A stretch of DNA of 21,213 nucleotides, taken from positions 1 to 21,213 of the forward strand of contig CAMPGW010000050.1 of NCBI GenBank assembly GCA_946885735.1. Direction: 5' to 3'. The notes beneath the pieces are model-generated. The model had not been told where the DNA came from, did no database searches, and was given only the letters and a program-made list of their open reading frames with translations. Both the position numbers and the translations under genes were made by a program. Each line of letters begins with the position of its first letter. Position 1 is the stretch's first letter. Shown piece after piece: positions 9,291 to 18,511 of the stretch. This DNA is from an uncultured Gammaproteobacteria bacterium. Lineage in GTDB: Bacteria; Pseudomonadota; Gammaproteobacteria; Xanthomonadales; Xanthomonadaceae.

Positions 9291-10186
9291 ATGCGCATCG
9301 CCACCTTCAACGTCAACGGCATCCGCTCGCGGCTGGGCAACCTGCTGGCCTGGCTCGAGCGCGAGCAACCCGACGTGGCCTGCCTGCAGGAACTGAAGGC
9401 GCCCGACGAGGCCTTTCCCATCGAGGCCCTCCGCGGCGCCGGCTATGGCGCCTTGTGGCACGGGCAGAAGAGCTGGAACGGCGTGGCCATCCTGGCGCGC
9501 GGCGCCGAGCCGGTGTTGAGCCGCATCGGGCTGCCGGGCGACCCCGACGACAGCCACAGCCGCTACCTCGAGGCGGCGGTGAACGGAATCATCATCGGCT
9601 GCCTCTACCTGCCCACCGGCAACCCGCAGCCGGGCCCGAAGTTCGATTACAAGCTGGCCTGGTTCGAGCGCCTGATCCGCCACGCGCGCAGCCTGCACGG
9701 CAGCGGGCACCCGGTGTTGCTGGCGGGCGACTTCAACGTGGTGCCGACCGATTTCGACATCTACAACCCGCGCTCCTGGCGCAAGGACGCGCTGCTGCAG
9801 CCGGAGAGCCGCGAGTGCTACGGGCGCCTGCTCGCGCAGGGCTGGACGGACGCCTTGCGCGCGACCCATCCCGAGCAACGCATCTACACGTTCTGGGATT
9901 ACTTCCGCCGGCATTGGGACACCAACTCGGGCCTGCGCATCGACCACCTGCTGCTCAACCATGAACTGGCGCCCGCGCTGCGCACGGCGGGCGTGGATCG
10001 CTGGGTGCGCGGCGAGACGGGCGCGAGCGACCACGCACCGACCTGGATCGAACTGGCGTGGCCACCGGCGGCACGCAAGTCCGCGCCGAAGAAGCAGGTG
10101 GCGAAGCGCGCGATCGCCAGGAAGAGCATCGCGAAAAAATCGAGCGCGAAACCAAAGAAGACGACGGCTCGAAAGCCGCAGCCGGC

Positions 10187-10190
<4 letters not shown>
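9291..10190 (+). CDS. xth: Exodeoxyribonuclease III (AP endonuclease) with lysine-rich tail
   Basis: A 299-residue exonuclease III/AP endonuclease. It cuts DNA at abasic sites and removes nucleotides 3' to 5' in base-excision repair. All family landmarks are present: FNVNGIRSR with N7, LQELK with metal ligand E34, YLPTGNP with Y106, AGDFNVVP with D147 and N149, RIDHLL, and the catalytic SDHAP with H248. The catalytic core ends near residue 258. A further 39 residues (261-299) form a tail very rich in lysine, alanine and serine, in AKK/ARK-like repeats resembling tails on histone-like proteins, probably disordered and DNA-binding. Related enzymes are usually about 255-270 residues, so the tail is extra. 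The stop codon overlaps that of the convergent kinase gene by 4 bases. Confidence 0.96.
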
Positions 10191-12130
<1,940 letters not shown>

Positions 12131-13513
12131 CGCATCCAGGGCGCGGAGAACGCGCCTCAGTGGGGGCAAGTGGCGGAGTGTACGCCCCCGGGGCCCAGCG
12201 GGTCCTGAGTGCGGGAATCCGTTCAGCCGGCGGACACGCCGGCAACGCGCCTTCAGTCGGGCAGCGCAGGCCAATGCGTGCTCGAGTTCGGCATGCGCCG
12301 CATGGTCGGGATGGCGCGCCAGCACCTCGACGAGCACTGCACGCGCCTCCCGGGTGCGCTCGGGATGTTCATGCACGCGTTGCGCAAGCCGCAGCGCATG
12401 CGTGACGGCATCGCGGGTACGCGGGAAGCGGCGCAGGTACTCCAGCGCCAGCGCGAGCGACAACTGCGACTGGCCGATGCGCTCGGTCAAGCGGACGAGT
12501 TGCCCGAGTTCATCGGGTCCCTCGAGTTCGAAGCCGGAATCGAGTGCGCGCGCGGCCAGGTAGAGCGACAGCGCCGGGCGCTCCTGGCCGAGCGCGAGCA
12601 GCACGGCCACGTATTCGCGGTCATGCATGAGCAAGGCGTCGCGGTCGCCGGCCGCCTGCAACAGTTCGCGGTAGCGCGCATGCACCGGTGCGGAGCCACC
12701 GCGGCCGCGCAGCACGGGCAGCAGGCGCGTGGCGGCCGTCGCCGGATCGTCGGCGGCCAGGGCATCGGCCTCCGCCATCGCGGCGTCCTCGTCGAAGGAG
12801 GCCAGTCGCGAGCGCGGCAAGGGCATCGGCGCAGGCAGCCCGAACTCGTCACGCTGCCGATGCAGCCACAGGCCCAGCGCGTGATACCCCGACACCAGGC
12901 CGAGCAGGCTCAGGAAGCGCGCGGGGCCCGCCGCCAGCCCACCGGGCAGCGCGCCATGCAGCAACAGCGCGAGCGCGAAGCCGCCGCCGAACAGCACGGC
13001 GAGTCGCCCCGCACACGCCAGGTAGTTCGGCCCGGAACGCGACAGCAGCTCCCACCACGCGCGAGGGTCGAAGGCGCGCCAGAGGCTGTCCTCCATCGTC
13101 AGCAGCGACAGCAGCGCAGGCAGCAAGGCGCAGGCCGCGAACAGGTACAGCCCGAACGCCGCGCGGCCGGCGAGCCGCCACGCCAGGAAGCCCGCTACTG
13201 CCAGGGCGAGCCACAGCACGAGGTGGCGCAGCGCGACCCCGTCCTCGACCACCGCATCCGCCGCGTCCACCCCGTGGCCGGCGGCGCCGTGCCGCAAGGC
13301 CTCGACCGCCAGCTTCATCGCCAGCAGCCACAGCACGAGCTCGGCGGCCAGCGCGACCAGCAACGCCACCATTCCCGCCGGCGAGCCGCTGACCTGCGGC
13401 ACCGGCAGCAAGCGCAGGCCCATCACCGCGGCCAGCGCGTGCGTGGCCACCGCGAGCAGGCTCAGGCCGATCAGCCACGCGAGACGGGAACCGCCAAGCG
13501 CGTAGGCGAGCAC
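12131..13513 (-). CDS. Six-helix membrane protein with helical C-terminal region, open into the kinase frame
   Basis: Starts at GTG 13513, one base after the stop of the oxidoreductase gene, so expression is probably coupled to it. About six hydrophobic helices are visible (near residues 10-36, 47-75, 97-115, 118-138, 163-187, 198-217), followed by a soluble helical region (about 235-415) that looks TPR-like (PATAATRLLPVLRG, LALALEYLRRFPRTRDAV). I do not recognise a named family. No stop codon occurs in frame before the kinase ATG; residues 416-461 are arginine/proline-rich and unlike the rest. In the +1 frame there are TGA codons starting at 12255, 12225 and 12159, so a one-base frameshift near the 3' end, real or from sequencing, would end the protein near 12253. 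The end given here is therefore arbitrary. The alternative is a genuine membrane-sensor kinase of 1108 residues. Confidence 0.55.
12177..12182 (-). promoter_or_regulatory. Candidate -10 element (TACACT) for the double-PAS kinase
   Basis: Read on the minus strand, TACACT lies 46 bases before the kinase ATG (12130), predicting a leader of about 40 bases. The -35 is poor. Its presence inside the open frame that links the membrane protein to the kinase suggests that this stretch is intergenic. Confidence 0.3.
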
Positions 13514-13514
13514 C

Positions 13515-16500
13515 CTAGGCGGCCGGTGCGCCGTGCGGCCACTTCTCCATCAGCGACGCTTCGTGCGCCCTGGCCTTGGCCAGGTGCGCTTCCTTGACGT
13601 GCCCGAAGCCGCGGATGTGCTCGGGCACGCGGGCGATCTCCACCGCCAGCGCATGGTTGGCCAGCGCCAGGTCGGCCAGCAGCGTCTCGATGCGCGCGCG
13701 GTAGTCGGCGATGAGCTGGCGTTCGCTGCGGCGTTCGTCCGTGCGGCCGAAGGGATCGAAGGCGGTGCCGCGCAGGAACTTGAAGCGGCGTAGCCCGCGC
13801 ATGGCGGTGAACATCCACGGCCCGAACTCGCGCTTGACCAGGTGGCCGCGGCTGTCGCGTTTGCTGAACATCGGCGGGGCAAGGTTGAGGTGCAGCGAGC
13901 CGCCGTCCTCGAACACGCGCCGGGCCTGCGCGGCGAAATCGCCGGTGCTGTACAGGCGCGCAACCTCGTACTCGTCCTTGTAGGCCATCAGCTTGAACAG
14001 GTAGCGCGCCACCGCCTCGCCGAGCCCGGTCAGGCCCGGCGTGCGCGCATGCTCGACCTCGCGCACGCGCTCGACGAAATCGCGGTAGGCGCGGGCGTAC
14101 CTGGCGTCCTGGTATTCGGTGAGGAAGGCTTCGCGGATGGCGATGGTCTCCTCCAGCGTGCGCGCCTCGCGGCCTTCGCCGCGGAAGGCGATCGCGGTGG
14201 CGGATGGCGTCGTTGCCTCAGTCGTGGCCGGAAAGGCCGCGCGCTGCACCGCCGCCGGATCGTGCGCGGCCATGCGGCCCCAGGCGAAGGCCTGGGTGTT
14301 CATCGCCACCGCCGCGCCGTTGAGCTCGATCGCGCGGGTGATGGACTCCAGCGACAGCGGCACCAGGCCCTGCTGCCAGGCGTGGCCGAGCATGAACAGG
14401 TTGGTGGCGATGGCGTCGCCCATCAGCGCCAGCGCGAGATCCGTGGCTTCCACCACCGCCGGCTCGCGGCCGCCGAGCGCGGTGCTCACCGCGGCGATGA
14501 TGTCGCGCGCCGGGAACTGCAGCTCGGTGTTGCGGGTGAAGGTGCCCGGCATGGCCTGGTAGCCGTTGAGCACGACGTGGCTGCGGTCGGCGCGGATCTT
14601 CGACAGCGCCCAGTAGTCGTTGACCACCACCATGTCGCAGCCCAGCACCAGGTCGGCCTCGCCGGCGGCGATGCGCACGGCGTGGATGTCGGACGGATCC
14701 TTCGCGATGCGCACGTGCGTGGTCACCGCGCCGCCCTTCTGCGCCAGCCCGGTCTGGTCGAGCACGCTGCCGCCCTTGCGCTCCAGGTGCGCGGCCATGC
14801 CCAGCAGTGCGCCGATGGTCACCACGCCAGTACCGCCGATGCCGGTGATCAGGATGTTCCACGGTTCGGCGAGGTCGCTCTTGAACGCCGGGTCCGGCAG
14901 CGTCGAGAAATCAACGGCGGAGGCGGCTGGCTTGCGCTTGCGCAGCGGCGCGTCCTTCACCGTCACGAAGCTGGGGCAGAAGCCGGTGACGCAGGAAAAA
15001 TCCTTGTTGCAGTTGCTCTGGTCGATCTCGCGCTTGCGGCCGAACTCGGTCTCCAGCGGCAGGATGGACACGCAGTTGGACTGCACGCCGCAATCGCCGC
15101 AGCCCTCGCACACCGCCGGGTTGATCAGCACGCGCTTGGCCGGGTCCGGCATCTTGCCGCGCTTGCGGCGGCGGCGCTTCTCGGCCGCGCAGGTCTGGTC
15201 GTAGATGATGACGGTGGTGCCGGGGGTCTCGCGCAGGCGCCTGGACACCGCATCCAGTTCGCGGCGATCGAGGAACTCGACGCCGGAAGGGAAGATCGAG
15301 CGATCGGACCATTTTTCGATGTCGTCCGAGAGCACGACGATGGTCTGCACGCCCTCGCTGCGCACCTGCTTGGCGATGTCCGGCACCGTCAGCGTGCCGT
15401 CCACCGGCTGGCCGCCGGTCATCGCCACCGCGTCGTTGTAGAGGATCTTGTAGGTGATGTTGACCTTGGCGGCGACGGACTGGCGGATCGCCAGCGAGCC
15501 GGAATGGAAGTACGTGCCGTCGCCGAGGTTCTGGAAGACGTGCTTCTCCTCGGTGAACGGCGCCTGCCCGCACCAGGTGACGCCTTCACCGCCCATCTGG
15601 GTGAAGGTGTCGGTGTTGCGATCCATCCAGGTGACCATGTAGTGGCAGCCGATGCCGGCCAGCGCGCGCGAGCCTTCCGGCACGATCGTCGAGGTGTTGT
15701 GCGGGCAGCCCGAGCAGTAATGCGCGGCGCGCGGGAAGGCGGCGCGCGGCTGCGCCAGCTCGCGTTCCTTCGCCGCCAGGAAGTCCAGGCGCGAGCTGAT
15801 GTGCTCGGACGTGAAAAAGCGCGACAGCCGCTTGGCGATGACGCGGGCGATGCGCGCCGGCGTCAGCTCGTTGGTCGAGGGCAGGATCCACTCGCCGCTC
15901 TCGTCGTACTTGCCCACCACGCTGGGCCGCGTCGAACGATCCCAGTTGTACATCTGCTCCTTCATCTGCGACTCGAGGAAGCTGCGCTTCTCCTCGACCA
16001 CGATGATGTCCTCCAGCCCGCGGGCGAAGGCCTCGATGCCCTGCGGCTCCAGCGGCCAGGTCATGCCGACCTTGTAGACGCGGATGCCGATGTCCTCGGC
16101 CGCCTTGTGGTCGATGCCCAGGTATTCCAGCGCCTGCAGCACGTCCAGGTAGCTCTTGCCGGTGGTGACGATGCCCAGCCGCGCCTTCGGGGAATCAAAG
16201 ATGATCTTGTCCAGGCGGTTCACACGGGCGAAGGCGGTCGCTGCCGCGACCGCGTATTGATGTAGTCGCAACTCTTGGTCCAGCGGCGGGTCTGGCCAGC
16301 GGATGTTGAGCCCGCCCGGCGGCAGCGCGAAGTCGGTGGGGATGACGATGTCGAGCTGGTGCGGATCGACGTTGACCGACGCCGATGACTCCACCGTCTC
16401 GGCGATGGTCTTGAAGCCGACCCAGCGCCCGGTGAAGCGCGACATCGCCCAGCCCAGCAGGCCCATGTCGAGGATGTCCTGCACGCCGGCGGGATTGAGC

Positions 16501-17042
16501 ACCGGCATCATCGCGGACACGAATTCGAGCTCGCTGCCGTGCGGCAGCGTCGACGAACGGCAGGCATGGTCGTCGGCCGCCAGCGCCAGCACGCCGCCAT
16601 GCTGCGCGGTGCCGGCCGCATTGCCGTGCTTGAACACGTCGCCGCAGCGGTCCACACCGGGACCCTTGCCGTACCACATCGAGAACACGCCGTCGTACTT
16701 CGCGCCCGGGAACAGGTTGGCCTGCTGGGTGCCCCAGACCATGGTCGCGCCGAGGTCCTCGTTCAATCCCGGCGTGAACTCGATATTCGAAGCGGCCAGG
16801 TGCTTCTTCGCCCGCCACAGCTCCAGGTCGAAACCGCCCAGCGGCGAGCCGCGGTAGCCGGAGATGAAACCGGCGGTGTCCAGCCCGGCGGCGCGGTCGC
16901 GCATCTGCTGCATCAGCGGCAGCCGCACCAGCGCCTGCACGCCGGACAGGTAGATCCGGCCGGCCTCGCGCGTGTACTTGTGCTCGAGCGTGTAGTCGCC
17001 GTCCTGGATGGCGGACGGGCGGTCGGTGGCGGGGACGGACAT
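13515..17042 (-). CDS. Fused indolepyruvate/2-oxoacid:ferredoxin oxidoreductase
   Basis: An 1175-residue protein of the indolepyruvate ferredoxin oxidoreductase family. It oxidatively decarboxylates aryl- or branched 2-oxoacids to acyl-CoA and passes electrons to ferredoxin or flavodoxin. In order: an N-terminal pyrimidine-binding domain (GYRGSPLGG at 62-70, GKGPGVDR at 125-132), a middle region, and a ThDP-binding domain with CSGCPHNTS (443-451), GIGCHYM and LGDGTYFHSG (506-515). Next come an iron-sulphur segment with C645, C648, C651, C657, C678, C684 and C689, and the gamma domain with GIGGTGVV (734-741) and DQTGLAQKGGAVTTHV. A C-terminal DUF6537-like part follows. Alpha, beta-like and gamma parts are in one chain, as is typical of aerobic proteobacteria. 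The ATG at 17042 has a weak AGG upstream and a perfect -10 at 17080-17075. Confidence 0.95.
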   Translation of the reverse strand: MSVPATDRPSAIQDGDYTLEHKYTREAGRIYLSGVQALVRLPLMQQMRDRAAGLDTAGFISGYRGSPLGGFDLELWRAKKHLAASNIEFTPGLNEDLGATMVWGTQQANLFPGAKYDGVFSMWYGKGPGVDRCGDVFKHGNAAGTAQHGGVLALAADDHACRSSTLPHGSELEFVSAMMPVLNPAGVQDILDMGLLGWAMSRFTGRWVGFKTIAETVESSASVNVDPHQLDIVIPTDFALPPGGLNIRWPDPPLDQELRLHQYAVAAATAFARVNRLDKIIFDSPKARLGIVTTGKSYLDVLQALEYLGIDHKAAEDIGIRVYKVGMTWPLEPQGIEAFARGLEDIIVVEEKRSFLESQMKEQMYNWDRSTRPSVVGKYDESGEWILPSTNELTPARIARVIAKRLSRFFTSEHISSRLDFLAAKERELAQPRAAFPRAAHYCSGCPHNTSTIVPEGSRALAGIGCHYMVTWMDRNTDTFTQMGGEGVTWCGQAPFTEEKHVFQNLGDGTYFHSGSLAIRQSVAAKVNITYKILYNDAVAMTGGQPVDGTLTVPDIAKQVRSEGVQTIVVLSDDIEKWSDRSIFPSGVEFLDRRELDAVSRRLRETPGTTVIIYDQTCAAEKRRRRKRGKMPDPAKRVLINPAVCEGCGDCGVQSNCVSILPLETEFGRKREIDQSNCNKDFSCVTGFCPSFVTVKDAPLRKRKPAASAVDFSTLPDPAFKSDLAEPWNILITGIGGTGVVTIGALLGMAAHLERKGGSVLDQTGLAQKGGAVTTHVRIAKDPSDIHAVRIAAGEADLVLGCDMVVVNDYWALSKIRADRSHVVLNGYQAMPGTFTRNTELQFPARDIIAAVSTALGGREPAVVEATDLALALMGDAIATNLFMLGHAWQQGLVPLSLESITRAIELNGAAVAMNTQAFAWGRMAAHDPAAVQRAAFPATTEATTPSATAIAFRGEGREARTLEETIAIREAFLTEYQDARYARAYRDFVERVREVEHARTPGLTGLGEAVARYLFKLMAYKDEYEVARLYSTGDFAAQARRVFEDGGSLHLNLAPPMFSKRDSRGHLVKREFGPWMFTAMRGLRRFKFLRGTAFDPFGRTDERRSERQLIADYRARIETLLADLALANHALAVEIARVPEHIRGFGHVKEAHLAKARAHEASLMEKWPHGAPAA

Positions 17043-17067
17043 GGGGCAAACCTGCGGGAACGGCTGA

Positions 17068-17085
17068 GCCGGCCATTATACCGGC
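17068..17085 (-). promoter_or_regulatory. Oxidoreductase promoter with TATAAT inside an inverted repeat
   Basis: On the minus strand TATAAT occupies 17080-17075, a perfect sigma-70 -10 and rare in such GC-rich DNA. It predicts transcription from about 17068 and a leader of about 26 bases. No clear -35 is visible. It is framed by GCCGG (17068-17072) and CCGGC (17081-17085), an inverted repeat that could be an operator. Confidence 0.6.
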
Positions 17086-17150
17086 CGGGGTCCGGGCGGC
17101 CCCGGAGCCCGCGGTAGGCCGCGCTTCAAACAGGGACCCCGGGCCTGCGC

Positions 17151-17170
17151 TACGGTGGCGGCGAAGGAGG
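17151..17170 (+). promoter_or_regulatory. -10-like element and strong ribosome binding site of the esterase gene
   Basis: TACGGT (17151-17156) is a plausible -10, with only a poor -35 (around 17125-17132). AAGGAGG (17164-17170) is a near-perfect Shine-Dalgarno, four bases before the ATG at 17175, and settles the start of the esterase-family gene. Confidence 0.5.
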
Positions 17171-17174
17171 CCCC

Positions 17175-18488
17175 ATGGTCGATCCTCTTGCCAGCCCGGA
17201 TGCCTTGCGCGCCGCCGCGACCCGCCTGGACGGCGACGACGGCGACCACGACGCGCTGCTGGCGATGGCCGCCGGTCGCGACTTCGTCCTGCTGGGCGAG
17301 GCCAGCCACGGCACCCGCGAGTTCTACGCCATGCGCGCGGCGATCACCCGGCGCCTGGTCGAGGAGCTGGGTTTCGATGCGATCGCCGTCGAAGGCGACT
17401 GGCCCGACGTGCAGCGGCTCAACCACTACCTGCTCGGCCAGGGCGAGGACACGCTCGACGGCGCCTTCGACGACTTCGAACGTTTTCCCGCCTGGCTGTG
17501 GCGCAACACCGAGGTGCGCGAGTTCGCCGCCTGGCTGCGTGCGCACAACGACCGCGCCGGCGCCGAGTCTGCCGTCGGCATGTACGGCATGGACCTGTAC
17601 AGCCTGTACCGCTCGGCGGAAGCGGTGGTCGGCTACCTGGCCCCGCGCGACGCCGAACAGGCCGAGGCGGCGCGCAAGCTCTACGAAGGCCTGGACCACG
17701 TGCAGGACGCGCAGGAGTACGGCTACGAGGCCGCCACCGGGCTGCGTCCGGACTGCCGCGACGAGGCCGCTGCGCTGTTGCAGGCGCTGGTGCGCAAGGC
17801 GCCGCAGTTCGAACGGCTCGATGGCCGCGCGGCGCGCGAGCAGCAGTTCCTCGCCGAGCGCAATGCCAGCGTGGTGATGAACGCGGAGCGCTATTACCGC
17901 GGCATGTTCGGCGGCCGCGCCAATACCTGGAACCTGCGCGACGGCCACATGGTGGACACGCTGGTGGCCCTGCGCGCGCACCTGCGTCGCGAGGGACGCG
18001 AAGGCCGCATCGTGGTGTGGGCGCACAACTCGCACCTGGGCGATGCGCGCGCCACCGCGATGGGCGAGCGCGGCGAGGTCAACGTCGGCCAGTTGCTGCG
18101 CCAGCGCCTGGGCGCCGAGCGCGTGCTGCTGGTGGGTTTCACGACCTACACCGGGCACGTCACCGCGGCTCGCGCCTGGGACGCGCCGCCGGAGCGGCGC
18201 TGGGTGCGACCGGCACGGCCCGACAGCTGGGAACACCGCTTCCATCGCAGCGGACTGGATCGGTTCTTCCTGCCGCTGTCCGGCCACGGCGAGCGCCTGC
18301 TCGAGCGCGCCATCGGCGTGCTCTACCTGCCGGAGAGCGAGCGCGCCAGCCACTACTTCCCGGCCGACCTGCCCGGGCAGTTCGACGCCGTCTACCACCT
18401 CGACGAGACCGATGCACTGGAGCCGATCGAACCGGGCCATCACTGGCAGGCACGCGAGGCGCCCGAAACCTGGCCGACGGGCCTGTAA
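17175..18488 (+). CDS. Erythromycin esterase family protein
   Basis: A 437-residue protein of the erythromycin esterase family (PF05139). The characteristic blocks are LLGEASHGTREF (residues 39-50, with E42 and the presumed general base H45), AVEGDWPDV (E73), MYGMDLYSLY (136-145) and VVWAHNSHLGDA (H284, H287), plus TTYTGHVTAA. These match the conserved acidic and histidine residues of EreA/EreB, which hydrolyse the macrolide lactone, so the protein is probably an active hydrolase. Many environmental members act on unknown substrates, so macrolide resistance should not be assumed. No signal peptide is seen; it is probably cytosolic. It is divergent from the oxidoreductase and convergent with a kinase gene whose stop lies 9 bases away. 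Confidence 0.9.
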   Translation: MVDPLASPDALRAAATRLDGDDGDHDALLAMAAGRDFVLLGEASHGTREFYAMRAAITRRLVEELGFDAIAVEGDWPDVQRLNHYLLGQGEDTLDGAFDDFERFPAWLWRNTEVREFAAWLRAHNDRAGAESAVGMYGMDLYSLYRSAEAVVGYLAPRDAEQAEAARKLYEGLDHVQDAQEYGYEAATGLRPDCRDEAAALLQALVRKAPQFERLDGRAAREQQFLAERNASVVMNAERYYRGMFGGRANTWNLRDGHMVDTLVALRAHLRREGREGRIVVWAHNSHLGDARATAMGERGEVNVGQLLRQRLGAERVLLVGFTTYTGHVTAARAWDAPPERRWVRPARPDSWEHRFHRSGLDRFFLPLSGHGERLLERAIGVLYLPESERASHYFPADLPGQFDAVYHLDETDALEPIEPGHHWQAREAPETWPTGL

Positions 18489-18511
18489 CCGGGACTATCA
18501 GGAAACCGGTT
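18487..18511. terminator. Inverted repeat spanning two convergent stop codons
   Basis: AACCGG (18487-18492) and CCGGTT (18506-18511) form a 6-bp stem with a 13-base loop. It overlaps the esterase stop (18486-18488) and encloses the kinase stop (18498-18500). It could end transcription in both directions, but neither side has a T-run. Confidence 0.3.

Noticed and set aside
13842..16265. An 807-codon plus-strand open frame inside the oxidoreductase gene
   Set aside because: The minus strand encodes the full iron-sulphur and ThDP motifs; the plus-strand frame is His/Arg/Ala-rich with no domain.
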